64,000 nt of DNA from Mesocentrotus franciscanus. Its lineage: Eukaryota; Echinodermata; Echinoidea; Camarodonta; Strongylocentrotidae. Positions 36,701 through 47,130 of the stretch are shown here, piece by piece; the first letter of the stretch is position 1, and each line of letters opens with the position of its first letter. The notes beneath the pieces are model-generated. The model did no database searches and was not told where the DNA came from. It saw only the letters and a list, made by a program, of their open reading frames with translations. Both the position numbers and the translations under genes were made by a program. Where the stretch lies: contig CP137671.1 in assembly GCA_037976565.1 (NCBI GenBank), forward strand, positions 22,321,019 to 22,385,018, in the 5' to 3' direction.

Positions 36701-39700
36701 ACATTTTTAAGTATTCTTATTTTTTTAAAGTATCGATTGTAAAAGTAAATTCATTATTTTAGTTTTGTTATGTTTTCTAAACTGATTTGTACCAAAATAC
36801 TTTGTTTAGCTGTTTAAGGGATTAGGCTCGACCAGCACATGTGCTATTATCTAGCCCCTTTTTACCAACCAATAGTTTATCTTCTTGTATATGTAAACAC
36901 ATTGTATGAAATGTATTACTGTATTGCTGTTGGTAAATAAAATAAAATAAAAAATAAATATACTGTTATATGAAGATGAAAATTATCAGGTTATAATTTT
37001 ATTATAGCATATTTCAGTATTTCTATATGATTTTAATTGAGCTAGTTGTAGTTTAAGAACTGTGATATAGAAAAGAAAAAGTGCCCTGTTGACTGTACCT
37101 CTTCTTGATATAAACAGTTTAATATTTTGAACAGTTCATTGCTTTCATATTTGACCCTTGACCTTTCCCCTTTCAGTGCTCCGATTAGAAACCAGGAGTT
37201 CAAGCCCATCTTTCCAAGCCGGAAGCATCTCTACCTAGCCAAAGAGCTAAGGACTCAGTTTGCAGACGTCACTGAAGACCAAGCTCTCATGCTTCATGAT
37301 AAGCTAGAAGCCATGGAAAAGTTAGTAACAGACACTCCTTGCTCTTTGTCATATCTGTTTCCCTCTTTTTTTACCCTGCTTGTAATGATGATGTTGTTGC
37401 CCCTCCTGTTTTCTTTTACTTCTCCTGCTTCTTTTTGTTTTTAAATATTTTTCTCTGACTCTTTGTGAGATTCTTTATATCTTGTCCTTATGTGTACATG
37501 CACACCATAAGTTTGGTTATCTTCCTCCATTTCACATGGCCTGTTTGTAGGCATAGAATAAGTGAACTTTCACAGTATCTATTAAAGGGATCGAGAGGGA
37601 CCGCATTTGTGTTCCCAAAATCTCCGTTAAAGGAGTACTTTTCACGAATTAAAAACAAAGTCCGGCCCGTAATACACAAAAATCTGGCCCATATTGACTT
37701 AACACACCGGAGATAGGGGGTGCTTTCAAAGGGAGGGAACATGCATACGCGTACCCTAAATAATACTGAGTGGGGGCAGGCTGATTGTTACCTGTAGAGT
37801 ACAGCTACTTGTGAATTCCTTTTCTTTTCTGCCTTTTTCAGGAAGCGACTTGAAAGAAGCGAGAACAAGTTTCAATCGATCCGCACCAACGTTCACATCA
37901 GCTCTCAGCTGGCTTTACTCAAAGAAGCCGGACAGGACAAAGATGAACTGCTAGCAGAAGAAAATAAACGAAAGAAGAAATTGGAAGATGAAAGCAAATG
38001 GTGAGTCAAATGAGCTCTCTTGATTATATCAGTGCATTTAATGCTATGCTTTTTGTTGGCTTCTTTACTATGATTTTTGTTTAAAATCTTGCAGAAAATA
38101 GCTACATGTACAATGTTACTTAAGATGCATGCACACTATAGACTAAGGGTTCTAATGGGTGTGGTTCATTTGGCACTTGGAATCATCTCATATTGAAGTT
38201 GCTATTAGAAGTATAAATATGAAAAGAGGGGCAAGAAAAAAACATTTTTGAGTAAAACAGAAGGAGGCTCAGGAATTGGCCGTTCCTAACTTTTCCATGG
38301 CTGCTAGTTCTATCTTATGAAGCATGAGTGCTTGGTCTTCAGTGACATCTGCAAACTGAGTCCAGAGATCTTTGGCTAGGTAGAGATGCTTACAGCTTGG
38401 AAAGTTGGGCTTGAATATCTTGGTTTTATGTGAGCACTGAACGGAAAATATTAAACACAGCCCTCTCTGTTACCATACCTCTAGGTACCAAGAGTTGGTG
38501 CGGAACCTCCCAGCTGACATCAGCAACGACAGACCTTGCATGGCCATCTTGGACAAGCTGCAGAGTCTTGGCAAGATCGAAAGTAGGAAAGCGACACCGC
38601 AGAAGTTCCTCAATGTTTTAGCTGGTCTGAGGCATTGGGAGATCTGTTCGCCTGACATCAGTGCTGCCATAGAGGTAAATACACACGGCGGTGATGTTGT
38701 ATGGCATTTGCTTTTGCAGCACTTGCTCCAAAGTCACTTTCCTACACAACCCGAATTCTTAATTTCAACCCTAACCCTAAACGTAGCCTACACTAAAACC
38801 GTAACAGTATACTCTTGATTAAATAAATCCCAGAGCAATTGTTGACAGAGCAAATGTTGGATCACCTTATCCGTTACACATAATTATAGGCCTCATTATA
38901 ATGTTTGTTTCCTTATAGAGTGAACTTTGTCTTTTAAATGATCAAATGGTAGTTTTATCCTGGTCTTTGGGTGAGGACGTGTAGTTTTCTAAAACTCTCC
39001 AAATATGATACAGATTTGTGAGGGCGGTAGGATGAAAGCAAATTCTACATCAGATGCTTTGTTCCTTCTTCCCATCTTTAAATAAAAGTAGTCTCCAAAT
39101 GATTCAAATGAAATTTAAGACTTCATTTATTTTGAAATTCAGTAGATTGTAATATACTAGTGTCCATCCTTCCCCCTTATATTGCTCTTTCATAATTGTT
39201 GGAATGATGGAATCCCTAGAATCATTATGTCATTGCCAAGAATACCTTCAGAAACATAAATAATGTTACTAGTTTAATACCCGAATACATGGTGTAGTAA
39301 AATATGCCACTCAATCAGATGGTTATAGCCTTCATTAGATGATAAGAACTGGATTCCTACTTGTGTTTTGGTTTAGTACCCTTAAACCCAAGTGTGGGTC
39401 AATCAGAAAATATGATTCCCTGACTAGGATACCAACAGGATTAATAAACATGGTAGTTCATACTTGTCAATCTATAAAACTGTTTTGCCGTTGTCCTCCT
39501 ATACCACCGCTGGGATGCTATTATTCTACTTCGAATTTTAAATGATTACATAATCTTTGTTGTCTCTGTCACAGTTTGTTCGAGAGAAGGTTGTTGGGAT
39601 GGCGGTGGAGGAGTTTGAAGCCTGGTACCAGGCTGAGATGCCCAACATCGCCGGTCCAAGAGCGCCCACCAGCTACGACATGATCTCATCATCTCATTGG

Positions 39701-39736
39701 AATTTGATATCAAACCAAGGAACTCTTGTGACGTAA
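24383..39736 (+). CDS. CCDC60: CCDC60 orthologue, 17 coding exons (complete)
   Basis: Joining 24383-24790, 25464-25642, 28286-28355, 28715-28842, 29432-29482, 29786-30025, 30465-30575, 31118-31229, 32038-32061, 33531-33723, 34297-34375, 35006-35081, 36261-36361, 37177-37320, 37842-38000, 38485-38674 and 39575-39736 gives an open frame of 808 residues; every junction is GT-AG and phases match. Recognition rests on family hallmarks: RPYTPCH followed by FRQMCAVNWILEAM (residues ~340-377), LGKIESRK and RHWEICSPDISAAIEFVRE at the C-terminus (~720-760). The vertebrate protein is about 550 residues, so this one is longer, mainly at the N-terminus. Residues ~630-700 are strongly charged and predicted coiled coil. 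No signal peptide or membrane segment. Function is not established; the family is reported mainly in ciliated tissues, so a cilium-related role is inference. The start codon at 24383 is the first ATG in frame; M7 (24401) is an alternative. Confidence 0.93.
25464..25642 (+). CDS. CCDC60: CCDC60 exon 2
   Basis: Acceptor TTTCTTTCCAG, donor GTGAGT, ends in phase 2. Codes a low-complexity Lys/Asp/Gly/Ser segment, then YKFVVRRNS. The donor lies only 36 bases from the left end of the large repeat array in intron 2. Confidence 0.9.
25679..27444. repeat. Large CAATTG/CAGTTG array bounded by inverted ends (intron 2)
   Basis: The left end TATCCCAGGACCAAAATCCA is exactly inverted at the right end (GGATTTTGGTCCTGGGATA). 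Left and right arms (25700-25985 and 27300-27430) are runs of TTTCAATTGG / CCAGTTGAAA units. The middle right (26400-27290) is about twenty imperfect copies of a unit built from AACTGGAACCAGTTGGGTAA and CTGGAAATGACTTCT. About 25990-26395 is ordinary AT-rich filler. Asn-Trp-Phe-Gln open frames here are repeat translations. Mobile-element origin is likely from the matching ends, but no target duplication is clear. Confidence 0.85.
27445..27600 (+). mobile_element. tRNA-derived SINE
   Basis: GGTTCAAATCC at 27486-27496 matches a pol III B box, 30-40 bases after an A-box-like TTGGCTGACTG. It is followed by CCTGGCACT, TTTGGCAAGG and TTTGCCACTCTC, the same body wording as at 33764. It sits directly against the right end of the large array. 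Confidence 0.6.
27655..27716. repeat. Interstitial telomere-like (CCCTAA) tract
   Basis: Alternating CCTAAACCTAACCCTAA units, about ten in all, with CCCCAACCCTAGCCC variants at the right. Shorter traces occur near 30900-30945 and 38765-38785. Confidence 0.85.
28286..28355 (+). CDS. CCDC60: CCDC60 exon 3
   Basis: Acceptor TTCTTTTACCAG, donor GTAAGT. Completes a split Arg codon and codes VMVKCAKLGHGVFTMIREQE, ending in phase 0. Confidence 0.88.
28715..28842 (+). CDS. CCDC60: CCDC60 exon 4
   Basis: Acceptor ATATAG, donor GTACGG. Codes a charged segment (HNERRRKEEQRK, then WQPAVVVVSDGEETDEELEN) and ends in phase 2. Confidence 0.88.
29432..29482 (+). CDS. CCDC60: CCDC60 exon 5
   Basis: A 51-base exon; acceptor TTTGTATTTCAG, donor GTAAGT. 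Codes SVYMAQGAESRKEVSFA and part of the next codon. Confidence 0.82.
29786..30025 (+). CDS. CCDC60: CCDC60 exon 6
   Basis: Acceptor TTCTCTCCACAG, donor GTAAGA. Codes a Thr/Ala-rich linker, then KRRRNKRLVEPPRPYTPCH; the last part is a CCDC60 family hallmark. Confidence 0.92.
30465..30575 (+). CDS. CCDC60: CCDC60 exon 7
   Basis: Acceptor TTTATACAG, donor GTAGGA. Codes KKAIFRQMCAVNWILEAMMI and the KCWKIKYR end; this is one of the best-conserved blocks of the family and the main basis for the gene name. Confidence 0.93.
31118..31229 (+). CDS. CCDC60: CCDC60 exon 8
   Basis: Acceptor TCTTATGTAG, donor GTAAGA, ends in phase 0. Codes RDMENRSFCKTTIQRLRKDK and RWNAFISAEGAGHL. Confidence 0.9.
31389..31580 (-). 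mobile_element. tRNA-derived SINE, minus strand (intron 8)
   Basis: GGATTCGAACC at 31506-31516 is the reverse complement of a perfect B box, and TGGCTCATTTGGTA on the minus strand (about 31547-31560) is A-box-like. The rest matches the SINE at 54080 (GTCCTCTCCGAGRGACGGAGTG, AGGCTTCAGTCATC). Confidence 0.7.
32038..32061 (+). CDS. CCDC60: CCDC60 exon 9 (24-base microexon)
   Basis: Codes AGLPSVFQ, phase 0 at both ends, between acceptor CCCTCCCGCAG and donor GTAAAA. Skipping it would not change frame, so it may be alternatively spliced. It fills the position of a short conserved segment in the vertebrate protein. Confidence 0.75.
32174..32361. repeat. Direct duplication of ~61 bp in intron 9
   Basis: 32174-32234 and 32302-32361 share ACTGTCAATTTCTTGCATGT and the AACATCTTTTGTTTGCTAAG that follows with few changes. 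A second, more diverged duplicate pair lies at about 32991-33120 and 33152-33282 (TCTAAGAGTTCTTG ... GAATTGTT). Confidence 0.8.
33531..33723 (+). CDS. CCDC60: CCDC60 exon 10
   Basis: Acceptor TTTTTTTTTCACAG, donor GTAAGA, ends in phase 1. Codes a basic, Ser-rich stretch (SPARGLLSTQNSGFTRTMRR) resembling the Ser-rich central region of vertebrate CCDC60. Confidence 0.9.
33764..33990 (+). mobile_element. tRNA-derived SINE (intron 10)
   Basis: A tRNA-like head (GTCTTGTGGATAAGTCATCG, degenerate B box GGGCTAAAATCCC) is followed by GCCCGGCACTGATTCC, TTTGGCAAGG and TTTGCCACACTC. Same family body as 27445 and 3735. It starts about 40 bases after the exon 10 donor. Confidence 0.65.
34297..34375 (+). 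CDS. CCDC60: CCDC60 exon 11
   Basis: Acceptor TTCTTACACAG, donor GTGAGT. Codes LADIADSVSIQGKHEDARGD and TPGKLH. Confidence 0.85.
35006..35081 (+). CDS. CCDC60: CCDC60 exon 12
   Basis: Acceptor ATCTCTTGTAG, donor GTAAGT, ends in phase 0. Codes RTPSVLSERTATPSSKRSGS and IVNKLS. Confidence 0.87.
36020..36247. repeat. Tandem duplication of ~105 bp beside exon 13
   Basis: Copies at about 36020-36124 and 36142-36247 share CATATGGATCATTTTACTTG and GAAATTGATGAAAATCAG with a few changes; the second copy ends about 14 bases before the exon 13 acceptor boundary and so sits where the branch point should be. Confidence 0.9.
36261..36361 (+). CDS. CCDC60: CCDC60 exon 13
   Basis: Acceptor TTTTTTTAAAATAG (weak), donor GTAAGG. 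Codes KQDLEEKDKQERPRERQ, then STWVATTNRKLHRSQ. Confidence 0.83.
36790..36960 (+). mobile_element. Probable 3' end of a non-LTR retrotransposon (intron 13)
   Basis: GGGATTAGGCTCGACC ... TTGGTAAATAAAATAAAATA has the look of a LINE 3' UTR ending in a short AT-rich repeat. No reverse transcriptase is present, so identity is tentative. Confidence 0.4.
37177..37320 (+). CDS. CCDC60: CCDC60 exon 14
   Basis: Acceptor CCTTTCCCCTTTCAG, donor GTTAGT. Codes SAPIRNQEFKPIFPSRKHLY, LAKELRTQFADVTEDQALML and HDKLEAMEK. An inverted copy of this exon with its splice-site surroundings lies 1 kb downstream in intron 15. Confidence 0.92.
37842..38000 (+). CDS. CCDC60: CCDC60 exon 15
   Basis: Acceptor TGCCTTTTTCAG, donor GTGAGT. 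Codes the charged coiled-coil stretch KRLERSENKFQSIRTNVHIS ... EENKRKKKLEDESKW. Confidence 0.93.
38291..38436 (-). pseudogene. Inverted copy of CCDC60 exon 14 inside intron 15
   Basis: The reverse complement matches exon 14 along its length, including LYLAKD, TQFADVTEDQALMLH and AAMEK coding stretches. The match continues over the acceptor (TTCAG|TGCT) and past the donor (AAAA|GTTAGGAAC). Compared with exon 14 it has about a one-base deletion near the 5' part and a three-base net gain near the 3' part, 146 versus 144 bases, so it could not replace exon 14 in frame. It is antisense to the host gene and can pair with exon 14 in the pre-mRNA. Confidence 0.92.
38485..38674 (+). CDS. CCDC60: CCDC60 exon 16
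   Basis: Acceptor CCATACCTCTAG, donor GTAAAT, ends in phase 0. Codes WYQELVRNLPADI, FLNVLAGLRHWEICSPDI: the most conserved C-terminal block of the family. Confidence 0.95.
39575..39736 (+). CDS. CCDC60: CCDC60 exon 17 and stop
   Basis: Acceptor TTGTCTCTGTCACAG. Codes FVREKVVGMAVEEFEAWYQA and a tail ending NQGTLVT before TAA at 39734-39736. Confidence 0.94.
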   Translation, partial: FVREKVVGMAVEEFEAWYQAEMPNIAGPRAPTSYDMISSSHWNLISNQGTLVT

Positions 39737-40298
39737 CACTTCATGAATTGTAAAAGTTGGTCCTCTTCATAGCTAGAAACTTCATAATAATTGAAGGATT
39801 CATGCTACGATTGATAGTTTACAGCATGGAACTATTGAGAGTTTGGATCACTCACAAAATTTATTCACATTTTTGTACTTGCAACAGTTTTCGGTTTTAC
39901 AGTATTCAGAAGTGGATTCAGAAGGATAAGCAATACTGTCTAACTGCAAATGGAACAAAGATATATTTCTGTCAAAGGATATTATGTAATTATTTATCTG
40001 CACTTTGGGACATCAGAAACTATTTGAGAATCTGGACCACTTTTAGAATTCATAGAAGTTTCTGGTCTTATATTATTCAGAAGTTGATTTAGCAGTGAAG
40101 GCAGTATTTTTCCGACTTCCAATTGAATCAGCAACAAAGTAAAGACTTCTGGAAATGGATATTCAGCCATTTTGTATCTGCACTGTGGGGGCACCAGAAA
40201 GTATTTGAGAATCAAAGAGTCCTCTTTCACCGAGTGCCTTTGCAAATTTCCTTCTTCTGTTTGGACTTCTAAGATGTTGGGTTTTAAAAAAGTCACCT

Positions 40299-40592
40299 AG
40301 GGGGGTGTTTCACAAAGACTAAGATCGACTTTAAGTTGGACTTAAGTATGGCGGGCCATTCATGCCATTGGTTGCTATCCCCATTGGTCTCTAAATTATA
40401 ATCTTTAGATAATATTTTTCCTTCAATAATGAACTATCAAAAAATGTAAACTCTGTAGATTTGAGACCATGATTTGTACGTCCCTTGAAAGACAAAGGCC
40501 AGTAAATGGTAAGAGCAAACAGTGGCATGAACGGCCTGTTATACTTAAGTCCAACTTAAAGTCGATCTTAGTCTTTGTGAAACACCCCCCTG
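40299..40592. mobile_element. MITE family A, copy 2 (~295 bp)
   Basis: Ends GGGGGTGTTTCACAAAGACT and its inverted counterpart at the right match copy 1 at 4296, and the interior shares GTTGGACTTAAGTATGGC-like and AATGAACTATCAA-like blocks. It falls 560 bases after the CCDC60 stop codon, probably in the 3' UTR. Confidence 0.85.
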
Positions 40593-42353
40593 TTCTTCTA
40601 TTGTGCAATGATATCGTGAGGACCAGACCAGAAAGGTGTTCATTCATTCTGTTTTTTAATTGTAACATACATGAAAAGAATCATGTGACATAGAAAGATC
40701 ATGTGACAGTATATATTCTTACTAATGCATAAAGAGATTACCTTGATGGTATGAAATTCCACATTTAATTCAACTTGTAACAAGAAAAAGAAAAGAAATA
40801 ATCATGTTGTCTAAACTGAAAATTGAAAAACTAAAATGTGTGAATTTGCAAATGATTGTGTATAATGCAAATTTTCAATCATAAGGTAACATATCATATA
40901 CATGTATATATATATGTAGAACATATAATACTCCTCTGCATAAAAACACTGCAAAGACGAGCTTTTCTTTTCTTGATGATTGACCAAAGTATCTTAGACA
41001 GAATGGGATTATAAGTGTGTTTGGATAATGATAACTAAACAAATAATATTGAAAGAGATCTTTGTATAATGCTGAAGTTAACACAGGGTACAGTATGTTA
41101 TAAATGATGCACCTTACATGTATATTTTTTTGTAAGTAAAAGTAATATTTTCTTATGTCTGTTTTTGTATACACACAAGAGTTCATCATGCTAAATAAAA
41201 ATGTTTTATTAAAAATGTACACACCATCACCATGTTCCTTTAAAAGTAAAGTCATTCATCACCATATGTGAAAGATCCAAGGATTGGAAAGCTCTATGCT
41301 GATTTGAAACATGTGCTATTAAAGATACTTTTAAGAGTGCAGTACAAGAGTCTGTCACATAAGGTTTACTGCAAGCTATTTTTCTATATGATATGCTTCC
41401 AAACAGGGTTTACGCTGAATATAAGACTTATGCAAGCTGAAACTGAGTAGTTGTGGAGTAAAGAATTTAACATGTACCAAAAGGGGTTCCATGTTTGTAG
41501 GTTGATTTTATAGATTCTACCTATACACAATTTATTTTTTTCAGATAATTGGTACACTTTAATGATGTGCAGAATGGAATTATAATAATACTTAAAAATT
41601 AAGGCATTGGTATAAGAAAATATGACCAACTTTACCATATACTTTCCAGTATTAATACATGCAATGATATAAACAAAATTTGCTGCCCATAGAAGCAATT
41701 CTTAGGCTTTTTCAGCATTAATGAATCCATTTTTTGCAATGCTTGGCACCTTGAAGTTGGTTTCGATATGAATTTGATCATGCCTTCCATTATGAAATGC
41801 ATTTTTTTCTACTTTTATAAAAACAATTCTTCTTAGATAATAAAGAAATAGCTGTTAGAACAAAGACTTATAATGAAAATCTCGTCTTTTGAGAGCCAGA
41901 AGGGCATTATCTTTGTGTGTTAAAGGATATAAGTTAATATCCTTTTTGCTCTTGATCAGCATACCATACATTTATGTACTATTTTGTGTTACATTTTGAA
42001 AAGAGAAAGTATATACCAGTAAAAATAATTTTTATACCAGTGCATATAACTAGTAAAACTGTTTTAATTTTCACATTTGTGATATTTATGCAGATGTTAC
42101 ATGCATATTGACAAGTCTTACAAATTGTTGTTGAAATATCAATTACGCTTATTCTAGTTTTTTGTCGTGTAACAAGGTAAAAAAAGATAATTTACTGTTC
42201 ACTGTGCAACTCAAATGTATATTATCAAGGTGAAATGTACTCTCAATTGGAATTGAATGTGAGGGATATTCTTCCTCTTAACTCTTTTTATCTGCTATGG
42301 ATTGAAGTCCTTGACTGCCACATTGTTGGGATGATATGTATAAGTGACAAAAG

Positions 42354-42863
42354 ACAATTCTCGCTACCGCATATAGCAATATACATTCCCACAATGCTTT
42401 TCGCCTCGATCTGATGCCTCAGTGATTTTGTAGACACACTAACTTCTGGTGATTTTAAAACATGTATTCTGCTCTAGTAGGATATGCTAATAATTCATTA
42501 TTTGCAATTCTTAATCTTGCTCTATAGTTACAAATTTTGAAAAATACACGAGCAGTTAGCATATTCATTAATTAAAAGAAATATACCCCAAACGCCAGTT
42601 CTTTAAGAAATTCTCTCAGAAAAACTTGGCACGCTGCAACACAAGTGGCTTCTTTTCCTAAGCCATGATTGTGCGCTATTGTCAGTTTTAAGAATTGTGC
42701 GTAATGTACAGCAGGGTCTCATATATTTGAAGATACCGAAGGTCTACATTTTAAATACATTTACACCATTAGAGATTTAGGCAAAACTAGATTTCTCTTT
42801 TGGTAAAAATAGAGCTCCCCTTACGTTGGCTTGTTTTCAGCTATATGCGGTAGGGAGAATTGT
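42354..42863. mobile_element. MITE with 24-bp inverted ends (~510 bp)
   Basis: ACAATTCTCGCTACCGCATA (continuing TAGC) at the left is matched, with one difference, by the inverse of GCTATATGCGGTAGGGAGAA (continuing TTGT) at the right. The interior is AT-rich and non-coding. Confidence 0.75.
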
Positions 42864-44949
42864 GTTGATCCACTGTGTGTTTCATTAGTTGACAGAAGCT
42901 GGTAAAGGTTGACTGGTAGTGATTGAAGATGTATATTATGTAGGCCTATATGTACATTATATTTTCAAATGTGGCAGAGTTTGAGTTGATCTAAGAAGTA
43001 AATACATGTGTGTGTATATATATTGTTCATTTTGAAATGGCTTCCAAGAAACAAATCTAGTGGACCAAATCAAAAAGTATTTCCTCCAGGAATGTACAGA
43101 TGTGCACCTTCTATGCAATAGTTGTGAACATATCACCGATTGATTGCGGAGAGCGTGCCTGCACTTGTAAATCTTAGAATATTAAATCTCTGAAGGATAA
43201 CATTGTGCTTCTCAATTTGGGATTAAAGTTGTAGGAATTAGTGGCAATCCTATGGCAGAGAATGCATAGTTTAAAGTTGATTTTGAGACCATCATGATTA
43301 CTGTACTAAAAAATGCTTCTGATTCAGAAAATGATGAAATGCATAAAATATTGAAATTTAATTTAGTGAATTCAGTCTCGGTGTTCAGTAGATGTATTAG
43401 GAACATTTTACACAAAATGGTACACTCCATAGACATTTTCCATGAACATTATGAAAATGACAACATAGCAACGTCCAAAAAAAAATGATAGTGTGCATGC
43501 ATGGTCATATTTTATTTTGGACATTATTTTAGAGCTGTAAGTAAAAATATCCGATTATGGGTTAGGGTTTGCTTTTCAGCAGAGATCGACTATTGTTAAT
43601 TTGCAACTACTTAATTGTTTTTCTTGAGGGGGGGGGGGAAGGATGTAAATGTTCATTCTCACCAATATTCTATTCTTGAGATAACAAATGAATCAATGTC
43701 AGTTTAGTATAGGTTACTCAATCTCCATAATTCTTTGCAATAAAATAATTACAGGTTGGAGTTGATGTGAAATCACGTTTTGTTGTGATCAAAATGCTGC
43801 ACAGAGTTTGAGTAATTGTGTAAATAGAAATTACATATTTTATCTTTCTCTTTTTTGTCAATGTAACTGTCTTTCAAATTTTTTATGAATAACAGCTTAT
43901 AAGAAGACACTATATTGCTAGATAAGATATTCCATAGTAAGAAGGTATATTTTGTAAATCATGAAAATGTGCATCATGCATGTGGCTCTTTTAATTGCTG
44001 TAATATCTGTGTTTCTATGATGTTCTATACAAGGAATCTCAATTTTTTCATACATAATTCTTATATTTTTCATGCCAGAAAGAGAAGTTGGACAACTATG
44101 ACTAAGTCATGACAATTTCTGTATCTAAGATCTCCAATGTCTTTGTAAATTGTGTAATCAATGTGTATCAAATTGTATCAGAGTAAGTGTAACAATCATT
44201 TCATTTAGTTTTCTTTACCTTTGTTTTGATAAATGATCATTTTGGAAAATGTTGTACCTGTACATGTAAATTGTAATTATCAATCAAGTGGTCTTTTTTG
44301 CTTGTGGCTGAAATAAAAACAGTGTCTGTAAAGAGGAATTTACTTTAGTAAAACACAATAATATCATTCTTTTCTACTTTTTTTCTTCATGTATTTTGTC
44401 TGTGATAATGATATAGCTAGCTAAAATGTGAAGAAAGTTAATGAAGTAGTTCTCAAATCTTACACTCGAATAATCCTAATAAGATGGCATTTACGATTTG
44501 AATCATTGTATCATGTTCTTTTTTTAAATGGAGCATAACAAAATTGTTATGCGTGTGATTCTTATTAGTATAAGATGTTATTTTGTTAAGTTTCCTTATT
44601 TATGTTTAAACCACTTTGGTTAATATGTAAATCGTAAATGTTTAGCTTCCGTGACACAAATGTTTATGCAAGTATTGCAATACGATATATTATTTTTGCA
44701 GTTCTTGATTTTGTCTTGTACATGTGTGTAATTTGATTTCACCATATCACTCCTGCAGACATCACCAAACACAAATAAATACTTTTGCAAAGAAGCAACA
44801 TGTGTCTTTTATTTGTATTCATTTTGACTATTTCCCTTAAATTTATTATCATCTTGTGTGTATTTCCATTCGATTCAGACCATGCCCCTTGCAATTATGA
44901 TCAACAGGGTACATAATAGAACCTTGTAGATCGAAGAATCTATTTTCTA

Positions 44950-47130
44950 AAACAGTTTCATTGTTGTCACCTTCATTCTCTCTTCATCATGCTATATTTT
45001 TTTTCACTCCACCATGTTCATCATATTCTCAATTTATTCTCTCCATCTCTCCATCATTCTCTGACATCATCGTCCTCATCAGTCTGTACTCTGCGTTGCT
45101 TTCTGCTCATCATTCTCTCCATTCTCTCTCTATCATTCTCTGACATCATCATCCTCATCATTCTCTACTCTGCGTTGCTTTCTGCTCATCATTCTCTCCA
45201 TTCTCTCTCTATCATTCTCTGACATCATCATCCTCTCTTCATCATTCTCTACTCATTGCTCTCTGCTCACCATTCTCTCCATTATCTCTCCATCATTCTC
45301 TGACATGTTCACTAAAGCAGTTTTTCCATCGATTCTGTCCTCCCTCCATGCATCACTTGATTTCTCCTTCATTTTTTTCCTGACCATTACTCTCTATTCA
45401 CCATCATTCTCCAGGTTCTCTCTCTCTTTCGATCTCTCCTCAATTTTCTCTCATCTTCACTCCCTCCACCATTTCCTCCATCACATTCTCGATTCCCTCT
45501 TCATCATTCTCTCCCTTCTCTCATCATTCTCTGTAAATATTATAAGCAATTTTATTCCATTGATTCTGTCCGTTCTCTCTCCATCATTTTGATCTCTCCT
45601 TCAAGTATTCAGATCATTATTTTCTATATTCCAGCATTCTATCTTTCATTCGATCTTTCCTTAATTTTCTCTCATCTTCATTCCCTCCATCATTTTCTTC
45701 ATCACACCCTCCACTCTCTCTTCATAATTCAATATCTCCATTTTTCTCTGATCATATCTTTCTCTCAATCATTTTCTCCATGATACTCTCCTTTCTCTAT
45801 TCACTGAATAAGTTATCATTCAATCTTTTCTTCATCGTCTCTTATCATTCTCTAAATAATTTTCTCCATCATGATCCTCTCCATTCGCTCTGATCATCAC
45901 TGTCTCCATCATTTTCTCTATCATTCGATATCTCTTGTATTTTTTCTCATCATCATTCTCTCAAATTCTCTCTTTACCATTCTCTGTGATTAGCTATAAA
46001 AGCACTTTTTCCATCGATTCCGTCCGTTCTCTCTCTCTCTTTATTCGATCTTTCATTTAATTTTCTCTGATCATCATTTATATATTCCTCCCATCATTTT
46101 TTCCATAACGGCCCTCCATTCTCTCTTCATATAATTCCATATCTCCATTTTCTCAGTCATCATTCTCTCAATCATTTAATTTCTCCATGATTCTCTTCTT
46201 TCTCTATTCATCATTCATTCTCTCCATCATTCTCTCTGGTCATCGTTGTCTCCATCATTTTCTCTCTCATTCCATAATTATGAACCTGATAAGAATATAT
46301 ATACTTCCAAGCACATAATAGGCTTATAGCTCCAGTTGCATTATTGACATGATTTCTCCATTATCATTTCATTCACTCATTCATTTTTTTTCCTGTCTGA
46401 CCATTCTCTCCACAATTTTCCTTTTCATCATGATTCTTTCCTTCATTACCTCTGATCATTTTATGCATTCTGTGCATTGTCGAGATTCAATTTTTATGCC
46501 AGTTTTAAAATTTATATGTCAGTTTTGTTATTGCCATTGTTGTTATATTTATTATTGTTGTATCTTCGAATTGTTTATGTTGCTTGTATATGTATGTCAC
46601 TCGCCAGTGGAGGACGAATTTCTGTATTTTTTAAATCAGACAATAAATTATCTTGAATCTTGAATCTTGAATCATTATCCACAATTCCTCCTTCAAAATT
46701 CACGTACGGCCTATCCCCCCATGATCATCATTACATCAATCATTCCATCATTTATCCCTTCACCATTTCTTCAGTTCTTTCATCTCCCTGGTTTAATCAT
46801 TCCATTGATTTTCTGAGTCTCCATTATCTTTTCATCCATTCTCTCGCTCGTTAATCTCTCTCTCTCTCTCTCTCTCTGTTCTTCATTTTACATCAACTTC
46901 ATTCTGTCCTTCATCCATGATCATTCTTCCCTTCAGCTCTCCATTAATATATATTCTATATCCTTCTTCATCGATGTTAATCATTATCAGCCACCATTCT
47001 CTTTATCATTGTTCTCTCCATCATCCTTTATCCTAATTTGTCACCATTAGTAGACTATAGGTCTATATTTTCATTTATCATTCTCTAGCATGGCTCGATC
47101 TTCATTGATTCTCGTTATTCGTCATTCTCT
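44950..47130. repeat. Degenerate CATTCTCT minisatellite
   Basis: About 2.1 kb of imperfect TCATTCTCTCCATTCTCTC-type repeats. Between about 45067 and 45300 a higher-order unit of ~82 bases recurs (TCTACTCTGCGTTGCTTTCT). Ser/Leu/Phe/His-rich frames over it are artefacts. Around 46470-46680 it is interrupted by a LINE-like 3' end. Confidence 0.9.
46500..46680 (+). mobile_element. Probable LINE 3' end with (TTGAATC)n tail
   Basis: GTTATTGCCATTGTTGTTAT ... CAATAAATTATCTTGAATC then two more TTGAATC units: the style of a non-LTR retrotransposon 3' terminus. No coding part remains. Confidence 0.5.

Larger units (their letters stand above)
39737..44779 (+). other. CCDC60 3' UTR and downstream DNA
   Basis: No further coding exon is seen over 5 kb. 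Possible polyadenylation signals AATAAA lie at about 41194, 44312 and 44774; the last is followed by a GT/T-rich stretch. Two MITEs (40299-40592, 42354-42863) lie inside. A poly-G run occurs near 43628. Short open frames here have no domain features. Confidence 0.45.
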
